Positions 43,404-52,087 of a DNA stretch of 64,000 nt are shown here, piece after piece. The DNA comes from Polaromonas sp. Its GTDB lineage: Bacteria > Pseudomonadota > Gammaproteobacteria > Burkholderiales > Burkholderiaceae_C. The notes under the pieces were generated by a model. The model did no database searches and was not told the DNA's origin. It saw only the letters and a list, made by a program, of their open reading frames with translations. Location of the stretch: NCBI RefSeq assembly GCF_012927455.1, contig NZ_JABBPE010000018.1, positions 1-64,000 on the forward strand. The letters are read 5' to 3'. Every line of letters starts with the position of its first letter. Positions within the stretch are counted from its first letter, which is position 1. The position numbers and the translations under genes were made by a program.

Positions 43404-43690
43404 GCGAGCCCGACAAAATCAAAGCGCTGCACCTGCTGCGGGATCTTCACCCGGGCGTGAGCAGCGAGGTTCAATGCGCCCGCATTCGGAATGCACTGAG
43501 CCGGTTCAGCATCACCACGTTTGAGGCCATGCGTTACCTAGACGTGTACGACCCCCGGGCGCGGGTGATGCAACTGCGCAATGCAGGCGACGCGATTGAT
43601 ACGCACTGGCAGACCGTCATTACGGAGGCCGGTGAACGCCACCGTGTCGGGGTCTACACCCTGCGGCCGAACGCGGGGGCCGTAGCATGA
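43400..43690 (+). CDS. Helix-turn-helix (HTH_39-type) protein
   Basis: 96 residues from ATG 43400. It contains VQCARIRNALSRFSITTFEAMRYLDVYDPRARVMQLRN and GDAIDTHWQTV, the pattern of the helix-turn-helix family found in many phages and islands upstream of replication genes (PF14090-like). It is probably a DNA-binding regulator. The stop overlaps the ATG of the primase. The frame is open upstream because of the frameshift in the preceding gene. Confidence 0.8.
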   Translation: MSEPDKIKALHLLRDLHPGVSSEVQCARIRNALSRFSITTFEAMRYLDVYDPRARVMQLRNAGDAIDTHWQTVITEAGERHRVGVYTLRPNAGAVA

Positions 43691-46143
43691 GCGGCGACCT
43701 TGCTGAGCAGTTCGTATCCGCGATTGCAGCGGCTGGCTTGAGCCCGCCGGACAGCATCAGCGCAGACGGCGCAATCCACCGCTTCAGTACCAACGGCAGG
43801 CGCGGTGATGATTCGGGCTGGTACATAGCGCACACCGACGGCACAGCTGCTGGCGCGTTTGGCTGCTGGCGCACTGGCCTGCAATCGAGCTGGTGCGCCA
43901 AGTCAGATAGCACCATGACGGCGGCAGAACTGTCCGACCACCGGCAGCGCGTCAAGGCTATGCAGGCGCAGCGCGAAGCCGACCTGCTGGCAACCCAGCT
44001 ACAGGCCAGCCAGACAGCGGCGGCATTGTGGGGCCAAGCCGATGCGGTGACAGCGCATCCGTACCTGAGCAGCAAGGGCGTACAGACCCACGGCCTGCGC
44101 ATGTTTGCGGACAAGCTGCTGATCCCCCTGCGCGACACGGCAGGCACGCTGCACAGCCTGCAAACCATTGCGCCCGATGGTGACAAGCGCTTTCACCCCG
44201 GCGGGCGCGTGAAGGGCTGCTACCACTCGATAGGCAAGCCGGCGGGCGTGCTGATCGTCTGCGAGGGCTACGCGACCGGCGCAAGCATTCATGAAGCAAC
44301 CGGGCACGCGGTGGCGGTGGCCTTCAACGCGGGCAACCTGCACGCCGTGGCGCTGGCCTTGCGTGCCAAGTACCCGGCGCTGAAAATCATCATTGCAGCC
44401 GATGATGACCACCTGACAGACGGCAATCCGGGCATGAGTAAAGCCACGGCGGCGGCGCTGGCAGTCGGCGGGGTGCTCGCTGTGCCCGTATTCCCCACAT
44501 CGGAGGACGGCAGACCTGACAAGGCGACCGACTTTAACGACCTCTACCTGCTGGCCGGGGCAGATGCGGTGAAGGCGTGCATTGATGGCGCTATTAATTC
44601 GATAGCTGCTTGCGCTCGTCCCGATTGGGCTACAGGCATAAATGATGCATGGGCAGAGCCCACGCCGTTGCCCAACGCCTTGCCCCCGGTGGACCCGTTC
44701 GACGCAGAGCTATTGCCCGTGGCATTGCGCGCCTGGGTGATGGACATTGCGCACCGGATGCAATGCCCGGCGGACTTTCCGGCGGTGGCGGCGCTGGTGG
44801 CCTTGAGCAGCCTGATTGGTGCGCGTGCCGTGGTGCAACCCAAGGCGCGGGACGACTGGCAGGTTGTGCCGAATCTGTGGGGCGCGGTAGTCGGCAGGCC
44901 GGGCGTGAAAAAGTCCCCGGCGCTCAGTGAAGCATTGAAGCCATTGAACCGGCTGCAAGCTGACGAGTTTGAACGCTGGCAACTCGAACACGATGCCTGG
45001 GCTCTGGACTGCAAGGTCATGGCGATGCAGGACGATGCGAACGAGAAAAAAGCCAAGGGGCTGGCAGGCAAAGACCCGGCGGCGGCGCGTGCCTTGCTTG
45101 AGCCAGTGGACACCCCGGCGGAACCCGTGGCGCGGCGCTATATCGTCAACGATGCCACAGTGGAAAAGCTGGGCGAGCTGATGCAGCAAAACCCCTGGGG
45201 CACCTTGAGCTATCGGGATGAACTGTACGGGCTGCTGACCGGACTGGACAAGCAAGGACAAGAGGGATCGAGGGCGTTTTACCTGCAAAGCTATGACGGC
45301 AATCAGGGCTACACCTTTGACCGCATTGGACGCGGGACGGTGCATATTCCGCGCGTCTGCCTGGCGATGATTGGCGGCATTCAGCCGGGCCGCATTCAGG
45401 AATATGTGCGCGGTGCGGTGGCCGGTGGCAGCGCTGATGACGGGCTGTTGCAGCGCTTCGGGTTGGCTGTTTGGCCTGACATCACCGGGGAGTTTGTGCA
45501 TGTTGACCAATGGCCTGACACGCCCGCGAAGCAAACCGCCTGGGCGGTGTTTGAACGCCTTGCAGAACTGCAGCCAGCCAACGACACCGACCCGCAGGTC
45601 TGGCGCTTTGATGATGCTGCGCAAGCCTTGTTTGTCGAGTGGCTGGTTCCCTTTGAAACCGAGATTCGCGGCGATGACTTGCACCCGGCGATGGTTTCGC
45701 ACCTGTCCAAATACCGCAAGCTGATTCCGGCGCTAGCGCTGGTGTTTGCCTTGATCGACACGCCGGACAGCGGCGGCCTGATCCATGAACGCGAGCTGAT
45801 CCGGGCGCTGTCTTTTGGCGACTACCTGCGCACCCACGCAAACCGGCTGTACGCGGCAGCGGTGACGCCTGAGACCACGGACGCGGTGACGCTGCTGTCC
45901 AGAATCAAGGCGGGCAAGCTGGTGGACAGGGACGGCGTGATGTTGGACAGCTTCACGCCCCGGCTGATGGCCTTGAAGCATTGGGCCGGGCTGGGCACGC
46001 CGGACGCCGTGCGCAAGGCAGCGGAGGTGCTGGCTGATTACGACTGGCTGCGACGGGACGTGGTGCAGTCTGGCGACGCATTGGGCCGGGGCAGACCCAG
46101 CGACCGCTACACCACCAATCCGATGGCAAGGGGCACGGCATGA
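43687..46143 (+). CDS. Primase-helicase of the integrative element (Toprim plus DUF3987)
   Basis: 818 residues. The N-terminal half is a Toprim primase-like part (about residues 85-300) with VLIVCEGYATGASIHEATG and IIAADDDHLTDGNPGMSKA. The C-terminal half is a DUF3987/YfjI-like helicase part with the P-loop variant VGRPGVKKSPAL near residue 402 and SYRDELYGLLTGLDKQGQEG. The junction (about residues 298-322) consists of an in-frame dispersed repeat encoding GAINSIAACARPDWATGIND. It likely starts replication of the excised element. No separate polymerase is encoded nearby. Confidence 0.9.
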   Translation: MSGDLAEQFVSAIAAAGLSPPDSISADGAIHRFSTNGRRGDDSGWYIAHTDGTAAGAFGCWRTGLQSSWCAKSDSTMTAAELSDHRQRVKAMQAQREADLLATQLQASQTAAALWGQADAVTAHPYLSSKGVQTHGLRMFADKLLIPLRDTAGTLHSLQTIAPDGDKRFHPGGRVKGCYHSIGKPAGVLIVCEGYATGASIHEATGHAVAVAFNAGNLHAVALALRAKYPALKIIIAADDDHLTDGNPGMSKATAAALAVGGVLAVPVFPTSEDGRPDKATDFNDLYLLAGADAVKACIDGAINSIAACARPDWATGINDAWAEPTPLPNALPPVDPFDAELLPVALRAWVMDIAHRMQCPADFPAVAALVALSSLIGARAVVQPKARDDWQVVPNLWGAVVGRPGVKKSPALSEALKPLNRLQADEFERWQLEHDAWALDCKVMAMQDDANEKKAKGLAGKDPAAARALLEPVDTPAEPVARRYIVNDATVEKLGELMQQNPWGTLSYRDELYGLLTGLDKQGQEGSRAFYLQSYDGNQGYTFDRIGRGTVHIPRVCLAMIGGIQPGRIQEYVRGAVAGGSADDGLLQRFGLAVWPDITGEFVHVDQWPDTPAKQTAWAVFERLAELQPANDTDPQVWRFDDAAQALFVEWLVPFETEIRGDDLHPAMVSHLSKYRKLIPALALVFALIDTPDSGGLIHERELIRALSFGDYLRTHANRLYAAAVTPETTDAVTLLSRIKAGKLVDRDGVMLDSFTPRLMALKHWAGLGTPDAVRKAAEVLADYDWLRRDVVQSGDALGRGRPSDRYTTNPMARGTA
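44590..44639 (-). repeat. Dispersed repeat copy 7, inside the primase-helicase gene
   Basis: gctattaattcgatagctgc, ttgcgctcgtcccgattggg, ctacaggcat is the reverse complement of the consensus, nearly complete. It sits at the domain junction and keeps the frame open. Confidence 0.9.
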
Positions 46144-46655
46144 CGTGGCTGGCACGACTCAAGAAAATTGATACAGCCCCCGAAAAGGACGCTACAAAAA
46201 CTACAAAAAGGGTTTCTGTAGTTTCTGTAGCCCCGGGGATGGCCCCCATGCAAAAAGCAGGGCGTGATTCACCGGCAGCGAACGATGCGGCGCAAGTGTT
46301 GGCGCTAGTTGCCAGTAGCGAGGTTTCCACGCAGGTTGTCAGCCCAGCGGCGTTAATTGCCGACCTAGACCGCTGGGCATGGCCACACAGCCAAGCCATG
46401 ACAGGCCGGGAGATTGACACCTTCGCGGCGCGGCTGGCGCGCTTCACCGACAAGGGGCTATCACTGATCGACGGCGAAGCACTGGCGGACAAGCTGGTGA
46501 CGCGGGACCGTGAAGCAGACGAGCGGCGGCTATGCCTGGAGTGCGTTCACCTGGCGCGCAACGGACTATGCAAAGCCGTCACCACCGGCGGCAAGCCCAT
46601 TGAGCCCGTTTCTACAGTCCTGCAACGCTGCGACAGCTTCGCGGCGCAACTTTGA
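46140..46655 (+). CDS. Element hypothetical protein with Cys motif
   Basis: 171 residues, ATGA-coupled to the primase. The N terminus is polar. The C-terminal part has Cys residues at CLECVHLARNGLC and RCDSF that could bind zinc. Similar proteins follow primase genes in other prophages and are unnamed. The middle (WPHSQAMTGREIDTFAARLARFTDKGL) is helical. Function unknown. Confidence 0.75.
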   Translation: MTWLARLKKIDTAPEKDATKTTKRVSVVSVAPGMAPMQKAGRDSPAANDAAQVLALVASSEVSTQVVSPAALIADLDRWAWPHSQAMTGREIDTFAARLARFTDKGLSLIDGEALADKLVTRDREADERRLCLECVHLARNGLCKAVTTGGKPIEPVSTVLQRCDSFAAQL

Positions 46656-46664
46656 AAGGCCAGC

Positions 46665-47342
46665 ATGGCAACGGTTAAAAAAACCTCAAAAAACCTAAGA
46701 AAACCTGAGGCCCCAAAGCCGCCTGCACCGACCACAGCGGACAAGGCGCGCATGGCCTTGCTGCCATCGGTCAACGGTGCGGCGGTGATCGAAGCCTATC
46801 AAGGCAACGTGATGGGAAAAGATACCGACATGGGCGGTTTGATCGAGCGGTTGCGCAACACCTTCACCGAAGTCAAGGGCGGCGACCTGCACAACCTGGA
46901 GGCCATGCTGCTTGGTCAGGCCACGGCATTGCAAACCATTTTCACCAGCCTGGCACGGCGTGCGAGCACTCAGGATCGTTTGCCGCAATATCAAACTTTC
47001 CTAGGGCTGGCCCTGAAAGCGCAGGCGCAAAGCCGGGCGACCATATCGGCGCTGGTGAACCTGAAGCACCCACGGCAAGCCATGTTTGTGAAACAGACAA
47101 ACATTGCGCAGGGGCCGCAACAGGTGAACAACGGCGATGCGCCCAACGGGTCTACCCCGCAAAACGCGCGCGCGTGCGCGCACGGAAAAGAAATCGAACC
47201 CGAGCAAAACAAACTATTGGATGCGAATCATGGGCAACAACGGCAAAGGATGGACACCAGAGCGGCGCAAAAAGCAGAGCGAAGCTATCAGGCGGTGGAA
47301 ACCGTGGAATCAGTCCACCGGGCCAAAAAGCGCAGAGGGTAG
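46665..47342 (+). CDS. Element hypothetical protein
   Basis: 225 residues. A basic, Pro-rich start (VKKTSKNLRKPEAPKPPAP) is followed by a conserved-looking core (NLEAMLLGQATALQTIFTSLARRA and LGLALKAQAQSRATISALVNLKHPRQA) and a Gln/Asn-rich tail. Recognisable only as one of the proteins of unknown function common in beta-proteobacterial prophages. It lies ten bases after the preceding gene. Confidence 0.7.
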   Translation: MATVKKTSKNLRKPEAPKPPAPTTADKARMALLPSVNGAAVIEAYQGNVMGKDTDMGGLIERLRNTFTEVKGGDLHNLEAMLLGQATALQTIFTSLARRASTQDRLPQYQTFLGLALKAQAQSRATISALVNLKHPRQAMFVKQTNIAQGPQQVNNGDAPNGSTPQNARACAHGKEIEPEQNKLLDANHGQQRQRMDTRAAQKAERSYQAVETVESVHRAKKRRG

Positions 47343-47454
47343 AGCTGCTGTGGCGCGCAACTCTTGGACGGGCGGCCATTGGCTAATGCTACGCAAGGCT
47401 ATTAGTGAAATGAATGAGGTAATACGGCCGCAGCACAAAAGCATCGGATTGTAA
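47230..47454 (+). CDS. Small basic element protein
   Basis: 74 residues from ATG 47230 (an in-frame ATG at 47221 is possible). It reads GNNGKGWTPERRKKQSEAIR and STGPKSAEGRAAVARNSW, a Lys/Arg-rich pattern repeatedly seen next to the previous gene in prophages. It overlaps the end of that gene in another frame. Unknown function, possibly nucleic-acid binding. Confidence 0.65.
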   Translation: MGNNGKGWTPERRKKQSEAIRRWKPWNQSTGPKSAEGRAAVARNSWTGGHWLMLRKAISEMNEVIRPQHKSIGL

Positions 47455-47525
47455 AAGCTGATTTTTGTAGCGAAAGCGGTTAGGAAGTTTGACGCAAGCA
47501 TTCCCTATCGCAAGATTCATTTTTG

Positions 47526-48164
47526 TTACGTGATTTGGAGTTGGGTAGCAGGGTACAGCTGCACAAATTTTGCCACTTCGCTCACGTCTGCCTCTAACCA
47601 GTTGATGTAATCATCTTGATCCAGAATTACAACCATTCTTTTTTCGTCATTTGGCATCAATAGAGACTGCATGAGTGGGTAGTCTTCGGCGTCGACAGTC
47701 AACATCGTGAAACACTGAACAGATCTGCCGTCAGGCGAAGGAATTGACCACCAAATTCCTGCGATGCCTAAAGGGGTTCCGTCTACCCGAGAAATACAAG
47801 CTTCCTGTATTCGTCCGCTTTTCAAGTCTGGTTCGAAGATTGCACTTGCGGGAATAATGCAGCGCTTACCGGTGTCCCAAGCTTGGGCAAAAACAACACT
47901 TTTATGGATGGCCTCATAAGGAGTGTTGTACGTGGCGTGGTCTGAAGTTATGTCGACCCACTCTGGTGACAAGCCGAAAAAACCAAAACCCACATTTTTT
48001 TTAAGGGAGTCGCCGTCTTGAGAAGATGAACCAGTTGGTTTTTTTATAAAAACGCCTTCTGTGCCTGCAAGAACATTCTTGTGCTGCTCGCGTAGAGGCA
48101 TAGCGATGCCAAATGAGCTTTTGAATGCTACTGCGTCGGTTACGGACTGAAAACGGCTGCACAT
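47526..48164 (-). CDS. SOS response-associated peptidase (SRAP/HMCES-YedK family), atypical
   Basis: 212 residues from ATG 48164, with AGGAG six bases upstream. The catalytic Cys is residue 2 (MCSRF). Conserved elements include GKRCIIPASAIFEPD, with the Glu, and PNDEKRMVVILDQDDYINWL. Most bacterial relatives have a His just before this last block; here the sequence is LLMPNDEKRM, so the usual catalytic His is missing. SRAP proteins crosslink abasic sites in single-stranded DNA. The gene is AT-richer than its surroundings and runs opposite to the element genes. Confidence 0.8.
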   Translation of the reverse strand: MCSRFQSVTDAVAFKSSFGIAMPLREQHKNVLAGTEGVFIKKPTGSSSQDGDSLKKNVGFGFFGLSPEWVDITSDHATYNTPYEAIHKSVVFAQAWDTGKRCIIPASAIFEPDLKSGRIQEACISRVDGTPLGIAGIWWSIPSPDGRSVQCFTMLTVDAEDYPLMQSLLMPNDEKRMVVILDQDDYINWLEADVSEVAKFVQLYPATQLQIT

Positions 48165-48544
48165 GAAGTCTCCTAAAAAAGGAACTAAACCAACAAGTCT
48201 GCTTTCATCACAGCGCACATTGCAGTTGCAACGCGGTCTCTTCCCAAAGTATTTAGAAAACCGCGCAACACAAAGGTACGGCGCTTGCCAACATCGTTGT
48301 AGGACTGCTCTTAGGTTAAGAACATGAGTTTTCCGGGACAGCAAATGTACAAGTTAGGCTTGCAGGGTGTACCGCGCTTTGCCTGGATTTGTAAGCGTGC
48401 TGGTCGCCATGTTCAAGAGGCACCGATTGAAAGACTCGCACCCAAGTTGACGCGCGCTGGGTAATTCGGTTTCATCAATCACTCAGTTAACGTCCAGCAC
48501 CAAAAAATCACAAGCATTACGTCAGTCCACACGGATCTGGCTCG

Positions 48545-48930
48545 CCTCAGGTTCGCAAAAGTCCGCTTGCATTGCCCAAGCATCTTGCAAAACGTTGCCC
48601 GCAACCCGCGCTAAAACAGTTCCATGTGCAACTGCTGCAGGACGCCGAGCCCCAGGACATATCCAGCCACTTTCAGGTGGAACTGCCGCTACAGTTTTAC
48701 AAGCTGGCCCGGGGTCCGCTCAGTCAAGGTGTGTATGTGGCCTGCGGTCAGGCGCAAGTCGGGCAATGGGCGCTGATCCCTGACGCCTCCAAAACAATGA
48801 GCCCGACCCGCTCGGACGGCAAGCGCATGAGCATTAACAATTGCCGCTCAAGCGGCATGATCACGACGTGAAGTTGCCGGCGACCTCGGGCCAAGGGCCA
48901 GCGCTTGATACCGGCCAAAGATTTTGACAA
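48545..48930 (-). pseudogene. Possible remnant of an ISL3-like transposase N terminus
   Basis: Read on the minus strand across frames, it gives LPSERVGLIVLEASGISAHCPTC, then (frame changed) HIHTLTERTPGQLVKL and later FCKMLGQCKRTFAEPE. The order of a CxxC finger, an R-P-x-x-L strand, a second Cys pair and RTFAE resembles the zinc-binding start of ISL3-type transposases. Stops and at least one frameshift interrupt it. The identification is weak. Confidence 0.3.
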
Positions 48931-49275
48931 GCCTTATTGAGGCACTCTGACGGGCAAGAACATCTGGTGGCGCTTCAAACGTGCCGACGGGTACCCGTAA
49001 GCGCTGACCGGCTGTACAACGCGTGGCCGAGAAATCTGCAGTCTGGGGCGGGCAACAAGTCTGGCACTTCGACTTCCGGGAAACCGGCAGTTCCCTTTGA
49101 TTCAACGCTAACGCACAAAACGCCGTCGTGCGCGTGCGCGAGACACACAGCGGTACGACCCTTTGTACATTGTTACTAACGAGACACAAAAAGTTTTGAC
49201 GGTACTTTTGGCGGTATTTTTCGAAATCACAAATCAATAAACCAGCATTCATGCGGGTTACAGCCTAATTTTTGG

Positions 49276-49292
49276 TTCCTGTTGGTCATTTG
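49276..49292 (+). other. Candidate attR (decayed) of the tRNA-Arg element
   Basis: ttcctgttggt followed immediately by catttg. The tRNA copy at 41275-41296 has the same two blocks, with ggcac between them. The preceding sequence, rich in cgggtt and aaacc motifs, resembles that downstream of attL. It places the element's end about 8.0 kb from the tRNA. Confidence 0.45.
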
Positions 49293-49342
49293 GTATTATT
49301 TTAATAGCTGCTTGCGCCCGTGGCATATGGTCTAGAGGCCTA
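49293..49342 (-). repeat. Dispersed repeat copy 8
   Basis: tattattttaatagctgctt, gcgcccgtggcatatggtct, agaggcct: reverse orientation, directly adjacent to the candidate attR. Confidence 0.75.
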
Positions 49343-49468
49343 AAAGACCATCAAAAAAAAGGTTTCGGACCGCCTTGCACTCCGGCGGCGCCAAATTCCG
49401 CCCCGATTATTTCCAGTGGTTGAAGACGGGTGTTTTCTTGCCTCCCGCACCAGAAGAAGAATCAGCGC

Positions 49469-49690
49469 ATGTTCGAACAGACCTTCAAGAATATCGACGA
49501 CATCCTGCACAAGGACGCCGGCTGCAACAGCTAACCCGACTACACCGAGCAGTCATCCTGGCTGCTGTTTCTCAAATACCTCGAAGCGCTCGAAACCGAC
49601 AAGGCCATGGAGCACGCGCTGGACGGCAAAAAGTACAACGCCATTCTTGACGACGCCTACCGCTGGGAAAGCTGGGCAGAGCCATGGTGC
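49469..49690 (+). pseudogene. Fragment of a type I restriction-modification methylase (HsdM)
   Basis: The frame starts MFEQTFKNIDDILHKDAGCN, has a TAA stop after 21 codons, and continues in the same frame YTEQSSWLLFLKYLEALETD and GKKYNAILDDAYRWESWAEPW, the conserved N terminus of HsdM. The gene is broken by the stop and truncated after about 74 codons; no hsdS or hsdR follows. Confidence 0.8.
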
Positions 49691-49786
49691 AGGTCATCTC
49701 AAAAGCCCGGAGCAGATCAGACGGGCATTTGTCGGGTTTCAGCAGTATTTGTACCAGCGCTGTAGCGCTTTTCGGGCGCATAAATA

Positions 49787-49833
49787 CTATCATTTTGATA
49801 GCTGCTCGCGCCCGTCCTAGATTGGCTACAGCC
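49787..49833 (-). repeat. Dispersed repeat copy 9
   Basis: ctatcattttgatagctgct, cgcgcccgtcctagattggc, tacagcc: reverse orientation, downstream of the hsdM fragment. Confidence 0.85.
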
Positions 49834-49918
49834 CTGAATGACCAAAGAACTCGGCAGCCGCCCAGCGCAGCTGATCGCACCCCGCGCCCGGAGCGCGATC
49901 ACGCCGATTGCCGCAGGC

Positions 49919-52021
49919 CTAGGGTGCAGGCCTTGTAACGATACTGCTGTCCAGTGTCACTGCACCAATCCGCGTCAATGCTCTGCCGTTCGAAACCGCG
50001 CCGGTATTTAGCGTGATCGACTGGTCAGCCAGGATGTTGCCCTGGAAGACAGAGGTGGTTCCCAAAGTCGCCGACGTACCGACCTGCCAGAAGACATTTT
50101 TAGCCTGGGCGCCGCCAGTCAGGATAATCCGGCGACCGGCGGTGGTGGTTAGCGTGGATGCCACCTGGAAGATCCAGACTCCGTCAGCAGGACCTGCAAG
50201 CGTGAGATCGCCTGACGAGATCGCCAGCGTGGAGGTGGATTTGTAGAGGCCGGGGGCGAGGGTTTGGCCGCCGATGTTGCCGGACACGGTGATCGGGGCT
50301 GTGGTGCGCCCGGCGGCGGCGTTGTACGCGGTCGTCAAGCAAAGCTTGGCGGCGTTTGCAAGGGTGTCGTTGACGTGTATCGCCCCCCCAACTACCGTTC
50401 CCGGCGGAAACCCGGTTACGGCGGAGCCCGGGCTCAAACCAAGATCGCCATTAACGATGGTAGGACCCGTGTTGGTAACAGTGGAGCCTGCCAGCACCGC
50501 GAAGCTGGCGGCGCAATCAAGGTTCACCAGCGCTGGGCCTGGGGCTGGCAGCGCTGAAGCGCCTGTTGTAAAGGTCCATGGATTCGGTGCAGTGCCACTT
50601 GCCAGTGGATTGCCCGCCAGGTCTTTGGCCCCTCTGGCGCCGCCAACAATTGCAGCCGTGTAGGTGGTGTTGGCCGCAAGATTGGCCGTCGGGTTGAAGG
50701 TCGCGGTGGTCCCCACGTAGCTCACCAAGCCTGCAACCGGCGTCATTCCTTGCGTTAGGGTAAACGTCCTGCGGGTAATGCTCAAAGGATTCATCGGCTC
50801 GCTGAAACTGGCGTTGATATTCTGGTTGACAGGCACGCCAGTGGCCAAATGCACAGGGACTGTGGAAGTCACCGTTGGCGCTGTAAGGTCTGCGCTCACT
50901 CCGGTCGTGAAGGTCCAAGTGAAGTCGCTTGCGAGCGCGTTGCCTGCCAGGTCTTTGGACCCGCTGGCGCCGCCAACCATGGTGGCCGTATAGGTGGAAT
51001 TCGCTGCGAGATTGTCGGTCGGGTTGAAGGTCGCGGTGGTTCCAGCGAAGGTCACGGTGCCCGTAACCGGGGTGACGCCCTGCTTTAAGGTCATAGTCGC
51101 GGTGGTAATGCTTGAAGGGTTCATCGCCTTGCTAAAGGTGGCAGCGATGTTCCCGCCTAGCGCTACGCCCGTGGCCAAATTCGCAGGAACTGTGGAGGTC
51201 ACGGTAGGTGCGGTGGTGTCTTTGGCCGCTCCGGTTGCAAAGCTCCAGACGAAAGCGCTGGCAAGTGCATTACCGACTGCATCCTTGACGCCCTTGGAAA
51301 TAGTGGCGGTACAGGTGGTGTTGGCCGGGAGAACGCTCGCTGGCGCAAAGATCGCCGCATTGCCGCTCACGGCGTAGCTCACGTCGCCTGCGACAGGCGT
51401 GCCGGCAGGGCATGCGAGTGCAAAATTAGCGGCTGTGATGGTGTGCGGATCCATTGCCTCACTGAAGCTGGCGGTGACCCGTGTGTTGGGCTCCACACCG
51501 GTGGCATCGGAAACCGGAGCTGTCGAACTAACGGAAGGGGCGCTAGTGTCTGCCGTTAATCCCGTTGTAAATTTCCACACAAAGTTTCTGGCCAGTGCAG
51601 TGCCGGTGCTGTCCTTGGCTGCGGAGGTCACCGTCGCAGTACATTCAATACCCGCCGGGAGATTGTGTGCGGCCGGAAGTGTCATGGTCGCCACGTTGCC
51701 TGCTGCCAGGTAGCTGATCGCTCCCGATAAACCGGTTCGTGCAGGACATGCCAGCGTAAAGCTTGCCGGCGTCAGCGTAGCGGGATCCATCGCCTTACTG
51801 AACGCGACCGAGATTATTTTCGTCGTAACCGGAACACCGGTACCTCTATTGAGTGGTATGACGGCACTTACCTTGGGCGAGGCCAGATTCTTGATGCCTC
51901 GCTTGCCAAGATCTCGGCCGTCGTCCCTCTCGGTAGCGCCGCATACCACCGTCACAGCGGTAAGCAGAAAAGCCATGAACCATATCCGGCCCCTGGAATA
52001 GTCGAACTCGAATGTTTTCAT
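49919..52021 (-). CDS. Multi-Ig surface protein with C-terminal ice-binding domain (DUF3494)
   Basis: 700 residues. After a signal-like start (FMAFLLTAVTVVCGA) come four Ig-like repeats of the Big_5 type at about 49-155, 161-265, 271-374 and 381-486. Each has the pattern P.V..T.P...ATGV....I...FS.AM.P..IT, and each ends W.FTTG. The C-terminal domain (about 499-700) has FAVLAGSTVTNTGPTIVNGD, LGLSPGSAVTGFPPG, LAPGLYKSTSTLAISSGDLTL, WIFQVASTLTTTAG and NVFWQVGTSATLG, diagnostic of DUF3494 ice-binding proteins. These bind ice and limit recrystallisation outside the cell. The Ig stalk would present the domain at the surface. Confidence 0.9.
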   Translation of the reverse strand: MKTFEFDYSRGRIWFMAFLLTAVTVVCGATERDDGRDLGKRGIKNLASPKVSAVIPLNRGTGVPVTTKIISVAFSKAMDPATLTPASFTLACPARTGLSGAISYLAAGNVATMTLPAAHNLPAGIECTATVTSAAKDSTGTALARNFVWKFTTGLTADTSAPSVSSTAPVSDATGVEPNTRVTASFSEAMDPHTITAANFALACPAGTPVAGDVSYAVSGNAAIFAPASVLPANTTCTATISKGVKDAVGNALASAFVWSFATGAAKDTTAPTVTSTVPANLATGVALGGNIAATFSKAMNPSSITTATMTLKQGVTPVTGTVTFAGTTATFNPTDNLAANSTYTATMVGGASGSKDLAGNALASDFTWTFTTGVSADLTAPTVTSTVPVHLATGVPVNQNINASFSEPMNPLSITRRTFTLTQGMTPVAGLVSYVGTTATFNPTANLAANTTYTAAIVGGARGAKDLAGNPLASGTAPNPWTFTTGASALPAPGPALVNLDCAASFAVLAGSTVTNTGPTIVNGDLGLSPGSAVTGFPPGTVVGGAIHVNDTLANAAKLCLTTAYNAAAGRTTAPITVSGNIGGQTLAPGLYKSTSTLAISSGDLTLAGPADGVWIFQVASTLTTTAGRRIILTGGAQAKNVFWQVGTSATLGTTSVFQGNILADQSITLNTGAVSNGRALTRIGAVTLDSSIVTRPAP

Positions 52022-52087
52022 TGGATTGATCCTAAAAGGTAACGCGCGGCTTCGGACAGCAAAACTTAAACACGCAGCCGCGTAGTG

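Larger units (their letters stand above)
48165..49468. other. Gene-poor region at the end of the element
   Basis: About 1.3 kb without an intact gene. It holds a possible decayed transposase (48545-48930, minus strand), the presumed attR (49276-49292) and repeat copy 8. The plus-strand frame 48572-48871 has no recognisable features. Confidence 0.6.

Noticed and set aside
43145..43690. A single 181-residue gene
   Set aside because: The join is best explained by a frameshift, since the true end of the first gene and its ATGA overlap survive in another frame.
48572..48871. 99-codon plus-strand frame
   Set aside because: No family features, and the minus strand carries better transposase-like fragments.
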